Below are positions 49,825-58,408 of a stretch of 61,533 nt of DNA, one piece after another (position 1 is the first letter of the stretch; every line of letters begins with the position of its first letter). Both the position numbers and the translations under genes were made by a program. The notes under the pieces were generated by a model. The model saw only the letters and a program-made list of their open reading frames with translations. It was not told the DNA's origin and made no database searches. The stretch covers positions 1-61,533 of IMG/VR virus record IMGVR_UViG_3300020436_000012, one strand, 5' to 3'. The DNA is from a virus.

Positions 49825-51091
49825 ATCTAATTTTTTGTTGTTTTCCCACTATTGGTCCTTTTAACCAAAAGTCCACCACTAAAGGTCTTTGTTTATCAGG
49901 ATGCTCTCTTATTATTCTACCAATTCTTTGTTCTAACTTGATAGGGTTATTACTTGGACAAGTTAAAAATAGCGTATCTAATCTATGGCAACTTATACCT
50001 TCGTCAAATAATTTAGTACTTAATACACATCTATATTTGCTGCCTACATTTTCTAGTGTTTCTTTTCTTTCTTCTTCTTTTGTTGACCCTATCATTAATG
50101 CGCTATTCGGTATTAATTTACTAAGTTCTTTTAACATATCTAGTCTATCTGCTAATATTAAAGGACACCTACCATTAGCAATTTTTTCAATAGCTGTTTT
50201 CGCTATCAATTCTATGTAGTTTGTGTTTTTAGAAAGTTTATTTATTTGACGACTCCAATCTCTTTTAGGCTCAATTACTATAAAAGGAATGTCTGTTGAA
50301 ATTATTTCTATTTTAGGGTCTAATAATACTCTTGGATCTTTGGCAAAGGATTTAAAAGAAGTAAAATAATCATCTAAGTAAACATGTTTACCATCTTTTC
50401 TTTTTGGTGTAGCTGTGATAGCTATTTTTGCGCGACAATTCACAGAATTTACTGCTTGAGAAAACATATCTGCGGGGCATAAATGTGCCTCATCTACAAT
50501 CAATAAACTAAATTCATCATGTATTTGATCCATGTTGTTTAAAACGCTTTTGTAAATACCAACGGTTATATCTTCCACAGAATATAATCCATCACCAATT
50601 TTACCTATGTTTACAAAAGGTATTTGGTTTTCTAATTCTTCAATCCACTGTCTAAATAATAATTTTGTATGAACTAAAATTAAAGTTTTTTTCTCTGCCC
50701 TTGCAATTAAGTTGCAAGCTACATATGTTTTTCCCCAACCACAAGGTGCTTGAAATAGTCCACTTCTAACTCTATCACCTATTGAAAAAAACTCATCTAC
50801 CATAACTTGTTGTTCTGGTCTTAGCTGTCCACTAAAAGGGAAAGGCCCTGTCGCATCATCAAAGTTTCTTAAATCTTCATATTCTTCAAAGTCTAATTTT
50901 TTATATGAGTTACTTGGTACAGCGTATATTTCTTTGTCCTCATCGTGTTCGTAAGTAAATAATATTTCATCACCTACGTTATAAGTATACGCCTGTAAAA
51001 AAGAATCTAAATCTTCAATATCAGATTCTTTTATATATATTTTATCTGCTATAGTTGCGTGTTTTATTTTTATTTTTTTAAACGTACTCAT
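49790..51091 (-). CDS. SF2 DNA helicase (UvsW/XPB-like)
   Basis: A 433-residue protein with the SF2 motifs: QLRPEQQVMVDEF (Q-motif region), LFQAPCGWGKTYVACNLIA (Walker A), LLIVDEAHLCPADMF (DEAH), IAITATPKRKDG (motif III), FDEGISCHRLDTLF (motif V) and EQRIGRIIREHPDK (motif VI). A 110-residue N-terminal domain precedes it, as in UvsW. UvsW-type helicases remodel branched DNA and R-loops and switch origin use in T4. It overlaps the PyrB-like gene by 14 bases. Confidence 0.92.
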   Translation of the reverse strand: MSTFKKIKIKHATIADKIYIKESDIEDLDSFLQAYTYNVGDEILFTYEHDEDKEIYAVPSNSYKKLDFEEYEDLRNFDDATGPFPFSGQLRPEQQVMVDEFFSIGDRVRSGLFQAPCGWGKTYVACNLIARAEKKTLILVHTKLLFRQWIEELENQIPFVNIGKIGDGLYSVEDITVGIYKSVLNNMDQIHDEFSLLIVDEAHLCPADMFSQAVNSVNCRAKIAITATPKRKDGKHVYLDDYFTSFKSFAKDPRVLLDPKIEIISTDIPFIVIEPKRDWSRQINKLSKNTNYIELIAKTAIEKIANGRCPLILADRLDMLKELSKLIPNSALMIGSTKEEERKETLENVGSKYRCVLSTKLFDEGISCHRLDTLFLTCPSNNPIKLEQRIGRIIREHPDKQRPLVVDFWLKGPIVGKQQKIRYDWYGQRSYEL

Positions 51092-51869
51092 GTAATAATG
51101 CCATTCTTACGAACAACCCGTTTTTCATTTGTTCAAAATATTTTGCCCTAGGATCGTCATCAAACCACCTAGGTATTTCTTCGTTTCTAGGAAAGGGGTG
51201 CATTACTATAGCGTTATCAGGGATATGCTTAATGTGTTCTTTTCTCATAGAGTAACCACCTTCGCTACCTCTTTCTTTTTGTACTCTAGTTAAGTAGTAT
51301 ATGTCACTAGCAGGCCAAATACTTTTATCAAAAGTATCTGCATAGTGTTTAGTACAACTGTCCAAAGCTTTATCTAAACTGTGTACTGTTCTACCGTTTT
51401 CGATGTCTCCGACAAAAGTAATAGTTAAATCAGTGATTCTTTCAAATTTTTCCCAAATTGTATACAAATCTAGGAGTGTTTGAGTTGGGTGTTCTCCATT
51501 TCCGTCTCCTGCATTTATAATAGGAACAGAACTTATCTCTGCGGCTTTTTTTGCATCTCCAGCATTTTTACTTCTTAAAGCAATAATATCACAATAGTTA
51601 CCCATAGTAATAATAGTGTCTTCTAAATTCTCCCCTTTAGAAACACTACTATAATTTACGTCATTAATAGATATCACTTGTCCCCCAATTCTCCACATAG
51701 CTGAGGCAAAAGAAGAAGATGTCCTAGTAGAAGGTTCATAAAATAAATTACATAATATTAAATTTTTATTAGGACAATATATATCTCCAAGTTTAAACGA
51801 TGTCACTAAGTTAAAAAAATCTTTATAATTACCTAGGTCCCAATCATCAAGACTAACTAAGTGTTTCAC
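51078..51869 (-). CDS. pyrB: Aspartate carbamoyltransferase-like protein (PyrB), shortened
   Basis: A 263-residue protein with the carbamoyltransferase motifs FYEPSTRTSSSFASA (carbamoyl-phosphate site), GDGNGEHPTQTLLDLYTI, FVGDIENGRTVHSLDKAL, YYLTRVQKERG and MHPFPRNEEIPRWFDDDPR, ending NGLFVRMALL as in bacterial PyrB. The reaction would be the first committed step of pyrimidine synthesis, feeding the phage dNTP pathway. Compared with the usual length of about 310, roughly 30-40 residues are missing in the second domain between HSLDKAL and IYYLTRVQ, so activity with aspartate is not certain. It ends one base into the nucleotidyltransferase gene. Confidence 0.88.
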   Translation of the reverse strand: MKHLVSLDDWDLGNYKDFFNLVTSFKLGDIYCPNKNLILCNLFYEPSTRTSSSFASAMWRIGGQVISINDVNYSSVSKGENLEDTIITMGNYCDIIALRSKNAGDAKKAAEISSVPIINAGDGNGEHPTQTLLDLYTIWEKFERITDLTITFVGDIENGRTVHSLDKALDSCTKHYADTFDKSIWPASDIYYLTRVQKERGSEGGYSMRKEHIKHIPDNAIVMHPFPRNEEIPRWFDDDPRAKYFEQMKNGLFVRMALLHEYV

Positions 51870-52228
51870 TATCTTTCGTCTCCAAGTAAGGCAACTCGGT
51901 CAATCTCTTCTCGTATTTTTGTAGCAGATATTTCTTCTATCTCATGTGAAAAAGATTCTTGCTCAATTTTGTAACCAACATCTCTTCCATATGTAATATT
52001 TACTATATTTGGAACATTCATCACTATGAAATCTTCTCCAGCTTTATATCCAGACATTTCTAAATCGTATACCATTTGTTGTCTGTTGTGGTGTTTTTCT
52101 CCAGTCTCGCGTACCATTATGACCACTTGGCCAGTTTTTGCGTGAGCACGTTTGAAAAGCTCTCTGTGTCCCTCATGCCAGGGTTGAAATCTTCCAAGCA
52201 TTTGTACAGTTGGTTTTGTTCTATCCAT
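51869..52228 (-). CDS. Small HxGH nucleotidyltransferase
   Basis: A 119-residue protein with MLGRFQPWHEGHRELFKRA (HxGH class nucleotidyltransferase), GQVVIMVRETGEKH and the C-terminal EEISATKIREEI, which matches the ISxTxxR motif. It should transfer AMP or CMP to a small phosphorylated molecule. The ATG at 52228 has AAGGA seven bases upstream although it lies 112 bases inside the kinase gene; an in-frame ATG at 52201 directly precedes the conserved LGRFQPWH. In several marine phages I associate such domains with an adjoining or fused kinase; here the two are in different frames. Confidence 0.8.
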   Translation of the reverse strand: MDRTKPTVQMLGRFQPWHEGHRELFKRAHAKTGQVVIMVRETGEKHHNRQQMVYDLEMSGYKAGEDFIVMNVPNIVNITYGRDVGYKIEQESFSHEIEEISATKIREEIDRVALLGDER

Positions 52229-52572
52229 TTTGTTATCCTTAAATCGTATTTTTGTGGTGGTTTAAATAGTTTATTTGTGTCTTCATATTCGCTTTTTTCT
52301 ACTGTATCCATCCAGATAAGTAAATCAGGAAAGAAAAAAGTTCTATATCCCGGTAAAGGTGCGATAAAAGCAGCAATACTCATAGGGTCTAACTCTGATA
52401 ATTTTCTCATTCTAAGAGCCTGTCTTTCTCTTCCTGACGAAGAAAAATCCCAATCATTATATATTTTTCTAACATCATCAGCATCCCAAAAGGGAACGCC
52501 AAAATGTTTTCCTAATTTTTCTCCCAACCAAGTCTTGCCGGAACCTGGCAGTCCCATAATTAATATTCTCAT
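52117..52572 (-). CDS. P-loop kinase, adenylylsulfate-kinase-like
   Basis: A 151-residue protein with Walker A ILIMGLPGSGKTWLGEKLG, then FWDADDVRKIYNDWDFSSSG and RERQALRMRKLSE, the pattern of APS kinase and related small-molecule kinases (DGDxxR ... DFSxxGR). The last 37 or so codons overlap the nucleotidyltransferase gene in another frame, so this end may be partly extra sequence arising from a split fusion. Family function: ATP-dependent phosphorylation of a small alcohol or AMP-linked substrate; the phage substrate is unknown. Confidence 0.8.
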   Translation of the reverse strand: MRILIMGLPGSGKTWLGEKLGKHFGVPFWDADDVRKIYNDWDFSSSGRERQALRMRKLSELDPMSIAAFIAPLPGYRTFFFPDLLIWMDTVEKSEYEDTNKLFKPPQKYDLRITKWIEQNQLYKCLEDFNPGMRDTESFSNVLTQKLAKWS

Positions 52573-53072
52573 AAGTGTATCGCAATCCTATTATGTTTTG
52601 AAAAAGAAAATTCTAAAGGATGCCAACGCTTATCAATATTTACAAGAGTTACATAGTAATTTTCTTCTATATTTATGTTATCGGTATTTATTTCAAAGGG
52701 GTAGCTAATTTCGTGTACCCAAATTAAATTTTCTTTTATCTTTTTTATCTTACAGCAAATTAAGTTAAACTTTTGTTTTATAGACAAATCATATATTTGA
52801 GCATTACTATCAACTCCCCACTTACACTTAGAATTTATCACTTCTCTTACGTTTCTACAAGTGTATTTAAAATGTACTTTTGTGTATTTTTTACTTAACA
52901 TCTGCACTTGTCTAAAAAAATAATCTCCTTGTAAATTTTTATCGTCTAAAACTTTCCACTGATAATCAGATTCATTTAGTTTTATTTCTATTTTACTAAC
53001 ATCAAATTTAATATCAAAAGGTTTTTCTTTTAAACCGTAAAAGGGAAATTCTATTCCTTTATACTTGCTCAT
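52569..53072 (-). CDS. Unrecognised protein downstream of the polymerase
   Basis: A 167-residue protein starting MSKYKGIEFPFYGLKEKPFD. The ATG at 53072 overlaps the polymerase stop (ATGA) and is preferred over an in-frame TTG at 53096. It is beta-rich and basic in the middle (RNVREVINSKCKWG), with short segments LIWVHEISYPFEI and KRWHPLEFSFSK. No family recognised. Its stop overlaps the kinase start (ATGA), so it is embedded in the replisome operon. Confidence 0.6.
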   Translation of the reverse strand: MSKYKGIEFPFYGLKEKPFDIKFDVSKIEIKLNESDYQWKVLDDKNLQGDYFFRQVQMLSKKYTKVHFKYTCRNVREVINSKCKWGVDSNAQIYDLSIKQKFNLICCKIKKIKENLIWVHEISYPFEINTDNINIEENYYVTLVNIDKRWHPLEFSFSKHNRIAIHL

Positions 53073-55327
53073 GAGTAGTCCGTTAAGTCTCCCCAACTAG
53101 GTCCTACTTCAAAGTCCATTCCTATAGGACACCCCTCGATAGAACATCCCCTATCTTTTTGAATAAACTCTTTGACTTTAATAATATAGTCATCTACTAA
53201 TTCATCTTTTACTTCTGCCACAATAGAGTCGTGCACAACGGTAAAAGGTATTATTTGATTTCCAATATTCTCTTTTTCTACCCAATTTAGTAGATCAATT
53301 ACTCCAAACAGATTAATATCAGAAGCCACACTTTGTACTAAAAAGTTAACCCCAGAACGAATAGCGTGTTTAGCTACTCCAGGGTTAGGAGATTGAGATT
53401 CTGGTAATCTTCTTTTTCTACCAAAAAAACTATAAATATAAGCATTGTTTTCTATAAAAGTATTACTGTTATCAATAAACTTTTTCAATTCTCTAGCTTC
53501 TTTAAAATATTTATTGATAAATATTCTAGCTTCTGCAGCCTGTACTTCAGCAGTTTCCGCAATTTTTGCAGGACCTGCTTGATACATAATACCAAAAGTA
53601 ATAGCTTTAGCATGTTGTCTCTTATCGGGATATTCATTTTTTACTTCATTAACTTCACAAGGAAGATTAAAAATTTGTTTAGCAATATAAGAATGAAAAT
53701 CTAATTTATCAATAAACGCTTTTTGTAAAAATCTATCTCCGGCAAGTGCTGCTGCATAATATACTTCTGCAGTTCCTAAGTCGCCTTGTACAATAGTAAA
53801 CCCCGGTCTAGCTTTAAACATTTTTTTAATGTCTTTGTTGTCTCGTGGGATGTTTTGATAGTTAAGAACTCCAGAGCTTGATAGTCTACCGCTTGTAGTT
53901 CCTTGAATATTAAACCCACTCCTGAGTCTATTATCTTTATCAATTCCTTTTAGAATATTTGCAATATAAGTACCTCTAAGTTTATTCTTTTCTCGCAAGT
54001 CTAGAACAGCTTCAGCTAGTGGGTGCCCCAATTCTTGTAGGACTTCTTTGTCAACAGACCACGCACCTGTGGCTGTTTTCTTTGTGGGTTTTAGCTTCAA
54101 GATTGTAAAAAATAATTCTCGTAATTGCATAGTGCTATTTGGGTTAAAGGTTTTTTCATATATTCTCTCAAATCTTTGAACTGCTTCGTGTAAGAATATC
54201 TCGTTCTGACACTCTTCAATATCAATAGCATAGTTTTCATCAAGAGACTCTAAAGCTTTAACATCAATAGGGCCACCATTATTTTCTAACTGCATTAATG
54301 CTTTTGTTGCTGGTCTAAGAATTTCTCCATATAACTTATTAAACCTTTGATTATTTTCTACTAGTGGCTTAAATTTATTATAAAGTTGAAAAGTTGCATC
54401 AGCATCTTTACAAGCATAAGGTCCTAATATGTCTTGAGGTAACATACCATAATTAAAATCTTCTAGTTTTATTTTATTTTTACGAGCAAAAGTTTTCTTG
54501 TAATCATCCAACTCACGTTCGTAATCTCCAAGATCTGTAAACCTTAATGCTAAAGGTTTGAGACCGTGTGTACCAACAGCTTCCTCTAAACAATAATGAA
54601 GAAGCATTGTGTCATCAAAACTAGGGAAGTCAAAACCATATTCATATTTTAAAAACCCCATATCGAACTTTGCATTATGAAAAACACAATGTGAGTTTCT
54701 AAAGATTTCATGAAGCTCACACTCTTCACTGTCCTCATCAAAAGAAGCTTCTACAACATCGTTTAGCACATATATGCCTTCATTAGCTTGAGTGCTTAAG
54801 GCAATACCAAGAACGTGTCCAGTTCTTGGAGAAAGGCTAGTAGTTTCAATGTCAACTACAATAGTATCTGCTTTTCTAAGTTTTTGTAAATAATCTTCAT
54901 AGTCGTATTCATTATCAATAATTCGATAATCTTTTTCCACTGTTTTTCCAAAATCTTCGTCAGATAGAATGTCTGGAATTTTATTAAACGCTTTTATAAT
55001 CTCATCTTCGTATTGTGGTTTAAAAACTATAAGGTTAGGATGCATTATTGGAAGATATTTTTTCTCTAAATGTACTCCATTATACTTAGTAATTCCAGTA
55101 ATTCCTGCTGTGTATTTTAACGATTCTGCGCCTATAGGACATATAAGTTTATAACTATCTAACACAGACATGTCCATGTCTATATCTTTTTTAAGAATTT
55201 TTTCTTTATTGTCTGAACATAAAAAGTGTATATCATATTTTTCAATGTCACTAGGTATATATTTTTTAATTACAGCATCTGCTGCTTTTTCTGCTTTTGA
55301 CGCAAAAACAAAACATGTTTCAGTCAT
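53069..55327 (-). CDS. polA: DNA polymerase, family A, with 3'-5' exonuclease
   Basis: A 752-residue polymerase. Exonuclease domain: VVDIETTSLSPRTG (Asp159, Glu161), VFHNAKFDMGFL (Asp222), YACKDADATFQLY (Asp308/310). Polymerase domain: TTSGRLSSSGVLNYQNIPRD, motif A IVQGDLGTAEVYYAAAL (Asp516, Glu521), motif B KRQHAKAITFGIMYQ (Arg570, Lys574, Phe578) and motif C VVHDSIVAEV (Asp700). Phe578 matches Phe762 of E. coli Pol I. Motif A departs from the usual DYSQIELR. There is no 5'-3' exonuclease domain; that activity is encoded at 32.4-33.2 kb. It is the replicative polymerase of the phage. Confidence 0.96.
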   Translation of the reverse strand: MTETCFVFASKAEKAADAVIKKYIPSDIEKYDIHFLCSDNKEKILKKDIDMDMSVLDSYKLICPIGAESLKYTAGITGITKYNGVHLEKKYLPIMHPNLIVFKPQYEDEIIKAFNKIPDILSDEDFGKTVEKDYRIIDNEYDYEDYLQKLRKADTIVVDIETTSLSPRTGHVLGIALSTQANEGIYVLNDVVEASFDEDSEECELHEIFRNSHCVFHNAKFDMGFLKYEYGFDFPSFDDTMLLHYCLEEAVGTHGLKPLALRFTDLGDYERELDDYKKTFARKNKIKLEDFNYGMLPQDILGPYACKDADATFQLYNKFKPLVENNQRFNKLYGEILRPATKALMQLENNGGPIDVKALESLDENYAIDIEECQNEIFLHEAVQRFERIYEKTFNPNSTMQLRELFFTILKLKPTKKTATGAWSVDKEVLQELGHPLAEAVLDLREKNKLRGTYIANILKGIDKDNRLRSGFNIQGTTSGRLSSSGVLNYQNIPRDNKDIKKMFKARPGFTIVQGDLGTAEVYYAAALAGDRFLQKAFIDKLDFHSYIAKQIFNLPCEVNEVKNEYPDKRQHAKAITFGIMYQAGPAKIAETAEVQAAEARIFINKYFKEARELKKFIDNSNTFIENNAYIYSFFGRKRRLPESQSPNPGVAKHAIRSGVNFLVQSVASDINLFGVIDLLNWVEKENIGNQIIPFTVVHDSIVAEVKDELVDDYIIKVKEFIQKDRGCSIEGCPIGMDFEVGPSWGDLTDYS

Positions 55328-56190
55328 TAATTTATTTCCTTTAATAAATGTTTAATTTCAGTTTGTAGCAGGTCTCCAGGGTCTTTTCCATAAGGTAATT
55401 CAATAATCTTAGATTGAATATCCACTTTTTCAACTAAGCTTTGTATTCTTTGGGCTGCCCTGCGTCCTGCATCGTCTCCGTCCATCATAATACTTACCTT
55501 TATAACTCCAAGTTTTTCTAACAATTCTACTTTTTTAGCGTTGAAGTTAGCTGTCCCAAAAATACAAACAGCATTTTCGTAACCTAAGTTCCACATGTTA
55601 ATTACATCGAACAGCCCTTCAACTAATATCAAGTGTTTTTTATCTTTTACTTTGTCTATGGGAAATAAAATATCACTTATTTGAGCGTTGTTAGGTTGTC
55701 GATAATATTTCGGTTTATCATTGTTAAACCTATTTCTTCCTTCTATAAATCTTAGTTTACCAAATTGTTTGATCGGAACGCAAATATAATCTTCAAACCC
55801 ATACTCTGTTGTATAAAACGCTTCAAAAAACTTTAGAGTTTCTGGTTTTATATTTCTAAAAGCGTCGTGCGCGTCTCTAAAGTTTTTGGGCATTGAAAAA
55901 TTTCCATACTCAATTTTTTGATTAAGTTTTTCTCTAAGTTTTCTAATTTTATAAGGCTGTTTACTTTCTAGTGGGAGTTTTGTTGCGATACCAATAGAAG
56001 ATAAAAACTTAGATGATCCGCCAGAAAAATCGCAAGCCCAACAATGAAATATATTACTATCTAAATTATATTGTAAGCTAGGATTAGTGTCTTCATGTAA
56101 TCCACTAGTGCAAGCTATTAGAAGTTCTGAAGGATTATTAGTTTTTTTGTATGATATACCTTTTTTATCTAATATTTCTACTAAGTCCAT
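55327..56190 (-). CDS. DNA primase (CHC2 zinc + TOPRIM)
   Basis: A 287-residue DnaG-type primase. The N-terminal zinc ribbon has Cys27, His32, Cys50, Cys53 (LLIACTSGLHED, IFHCWACDFSGG). The TOPRIM core carries LILVEGLFDVINMWNLGY (catalytic Glu) and SIMMDGDDAGRRAAQRIQ (DxD). It makes RNA primers and is shorter than bacterial DnaG, lacking the helicase-binding C-terminal domain; the helicase is encoded directly upstream, overlapping by one base. Confidence 0.93.
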   Translation of the reverse strand: MDLVEILDKKGISYKKTNNPSELLIACTSGLHEDTNPSLQYNLDSNIFHCWACDFSGGSSKFLSSIGIATKLPLESKQPYKIRKLREKLNQKIEYGNFSMPKNFRDAHDAFRNIKPETLKFFEAFYTTEYGFEDYICVPIKQFGKLRFIEGRNRFNNDKPKYYRQPNNAQISDILFPIDKVKDKKHLILVEGLFDVINMWNLGYENAVCIFGTANFNAKKVELLEKLGVIKVSIMMDGDDAGRRAAQRIQSLVEKVDIQSKIIELPYGKDPGDLLQTEIKHLLKEIN

Positions 56191-57572
56191 TATAAATCTT
56201 TTCCTGTTTCTTTGCTACCATACATGGCAGCACTGTGTGGTTTTTCATTACTTATTTCACTGATATTAGGGTCAATTTTTACACACTCCCAGTCCATATA
56301 AACATCAAAACTCATGTGTTTACCGTTTCTCATTTTAGTTGTATGTATTGTGATTTTGTTTGATTGTTCTCGGTCTTCTCCTTGTTCTGCAGGAAAAAAG
56401 TTAAAACTTCTGTCTGCTGAGTCAAGAATACCTTTTGCAAACCTTGCTTCTCCTGTCGCATCAATTTGATAAGGGCTTAAGACTGTTAAATCATATTTTC
56501 TACTAACCCCTTTAAGAGCTTCTGCTAATACGATTTGTGTTTTCCAATCTTTAGAATCTTCGTGTTTGATAATATTGATATAGTCTACAATAGCCATATT
56601 GAACTTAGGATATTTATTTTCAAACATATTGCAGTAGTGATCAATTCTGTTTAAAGTTAGAGACTCATCATCAATGATAAATAGTCTATTGTCTTTTAGT
56701 GCAGGTTTCTCTATTTTTAAATAATGTTCAAACTTTTGAAAGTCTTTATTTTCTAATAGATTTTTGTATTGATTAGTTAGTTCTGCATCTGGCTTATAAA
56801 AAGTATCTATTTTAGATTTTGCAATAGACATTTTTTCTGACTCGGTAAGTTGGTTTCTAAATATATTTAAAAAAGGAACCCCACTAGTTATACTTACAAT
56901 CCTGTCATAAACTTCTTTATATCTCATTTCAATAGTAAAGAAAGCAACAGTGTTTCCTTGTAAAAATCGATTAACAGCCATATTTACACTTATAATAGAT
57001 TTTCCACTACCTCTTCTGCCACCAAGCATTACTAGTTCTTGGGAAGCAAAACCCCCATTAACTGCATCATACTCTGCACTTAACCCAGAAGGATAAATAA
57101 CAAAATCTGAATCATCAGGGAATAGTTCTAACTCTGCTACATCATATAATTCATCTGATATAGGTATGGCTTTGTTTAGATTTAGTAAGTGTCCTTGAAA
57201 TTTGTCCACTATTTCTACTTTTTCTAAATCATCTAAGTCATCTATAAATTTATCTAAAAATCCTATTGTTTCTTCTCTAATATAAAAATCTTGTAATTGA
57301 GATACTAAAAATTCGTCAGCAATGTCCTTATTAATATTTTCTTCGTTATATATCTCTGTCTCTACATACTCTTGAGTTGAAACATCTTTCTTTAGAACTA
57401 AAAATTCTTCTAAAGAGGGAATTCTCATGTTAGCTTTATAAAAGTTTTGAACTTTACTATACACAATAGAATTAGCGCCCCCAAAGTATGAGGGCACTAA
57501 TTTTGAATATAAATCGTGATTTTGTGTTTCTAGTAATCTTCTAAGAGTTACTTTTTGTAAGTCTAAACTCAT
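56190..57572 (-). CDS. Replicative DNA helicase (DnaB/RecA-fold)
   Basis: A 460-residue protein. Residues about 1-140 are helical, as in the DnaB N-terminal domain. The RecA-like motor has Walker A VMLGGRRGSGKSIISVNMAV, TVAFFTIEMRYKEVYDRIV, Walker B region FNMAIVDYINIIKHE, and VLSPYQIDATGEARFAKGIL. It unwinds DNA at the fork together with the primase encoded next. The start overlaps the HTH protein stop (ATGA). DnaB-type assignment rests on motif order; no profile search was run. Confidence 0.9.
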   Translation of the reverse strand: MSLDLQKVTLRRLLETQNHDLYSKLVPSYFGGANSIVYSKVQNFYKANMRIPSLEEFLVLKKDVSTQEYVETEIYNEENINKDIADEFLVSQLQDFYIREETIGFLDKFIDDLDDLEKVEIVDKFQGHLLNLNKAIPISDELYDVAELELFPDDSDFVIYPSGLSAEYDAVNGGFASQELVMLGGRRGSGKSIISVNMAVNRFLQGNTVAFFTIEMRYKEVYDRIVSITSGVPFLNIFRNQLTESEKMSIAKSKIDTFYKPDAELTNQYKNLLENKDFQKFEHYLKIEKPALKDNRLFIIDDESLTLNRIDHYCNMFENKYPKFNMAIVDYINIIKHEDSKDWKTQIVLAEALKGVSRKYDLTVLSPYQIDATGEARFAKGILDSADRSFNFFPAEQGEDREQSNKITIHTTKMRNGKHMSFDVYMDWECVKIDPNISEISNEKPHSAAMYGSKETGKDL

Positions 57573-58339
57573 ATTGTACTTCTTACTGGGTATAGATTAT
57601 TTCTCATTTCTGTCCTATAGTGTGCATAGTCTCCTTCAACATAAACACTATAATATTCTCTTCCTGTTTCTTCAATTATTGTTTCTACTTTGTTAATCAT
57701 GCGTTTAATGGCCATTTCCTTCCATTCTGATCCGTCGTCATATTCCCAATAAATATTCCAATGAATATCTTCTTTTCCTTCATAATCTTCTCCCCATTTT
57801 TTACGGGCTTCTTTCATTCCATGAAGTTCCACATATTTTCTTCTACGAGGTTGGCGATGATCATCAATCCAATCTTCATCATATACTGTTTTAACTTTAG
57901 CAAAACTATTAATTCCTGGGATAAATACTTTATCGCCTTTTGCAAATTTTACATCTAAATCTTGTACGACATGATCAACCGTAGCTTGTCCAGTTTTCTT
58001 TCTCGCACGAATAGGTATGCCCTTTTCAATAAGGACAGCTTTAATTCTTTGAGGTGTTAGAAATAATTGTTTTGCGATTGCGCTTTGACTTTCTCCTTCT
58101 TGATAGGATTTAACTATGCCTTCTTTTTCAGAATCAGTCAAAGTTTTAGCACGAGCTTTTTTCTTTAGCTCTGCGTGTCTAGCTTCTTTATCTTTAAAAT
58201 CTTGAATAATAGTATCAAGACGTTTTGTATTGTAAGCAATACCCAGATGTTCGCATATAGCTTTTTTAGTTTTATTTGCTTTTTGCATCCAGATAGCTTG
58301 TCTGATTTTTGTTTCAGAAATTTCTATTGTTTTTGCCAT
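57569..58339 (-). CDS. HTH DNA-binding protein leading the replication operon
   Basis: A 256-residue protein. The first 115 residues contain two helix-turn-helix-like units (IRQAIWMQKANKTKKAICEH and GIVKSYQEGESQSAIAKQLF), a layout found in phage regulators and terminase-small-like proteins. Residues about 130-256 form a separate domain (KGDKVFIPGINSFAKVKTVY, IHWNIYWEYDDGSEW) that could bind DNA or a partner. It is the first gene after a perfect-consensus promoter and is coupled to the helicase gene. It may regulate its own operon or mark the replication start; both are inference. Confidence 0.65.
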   Translation of the reverse strand: MAKTIEISETKIRQAIWMQKANKTKKAICEHLGIAYNTKRLDTIIQDFKDKEARHAELKKKARAKTLTDSEKEGIVKSYQEGESQSAIAKQLFLTPQRIKAVLIEKGIPIRARKKTGQATVDHVVQDLDVKFAKGDKVFIPGINSFAKVKTVYDEDWIDDHRQPRRRKYVELHGMKEARKKWGEDYEGKEDIHWNIYWEYDDGSEWKEMAIKRMINKVETIIEETGREYYSVYVEGDYAHYRTEMRNNLYPVRSTI

Positions 58340-58359
58340 CTTTTCCTCTAATTTTTTTA

Positions 58360-58388
58360 ATTATAACATTAAGAAAACCTATTGTCAA
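58360..58388 (-). promoter_or_regulatory. Consensus sigma70 promoter of the replisome operon
   Basis: On the - strand: TTGACA (58388-58383), 17 bases, TATAAT (58365-58360), an exact match to the sigma70 consensus. Start of transcription near 58353 and AGAGGA before the ATG at 58339. It is the strongest promoter in the window and probably drives helicase, primase, polymerase and onward as an early operon. Confidence 0.93.
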
Positions 58389-58408
58389 TCGAAATGTTTT
58401 TTACTCAA

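Noticed and set aside
52117-52228. Programmed -1 frameshift joining kinase and nucleotidyltransferase
   Set aside because: No X_XXY_YYZ heptamer is visible near the ATG at 52228, and that ATG has its own AAGGA site, so separate initiation is simpler.
52076-52708. 210-codon + strand frame opposite the kinase and nucleotidyltransferase genes
   Set aside because: Ser/Phe/Leu-rich antisense translation; the - strand genes have clear motifs.
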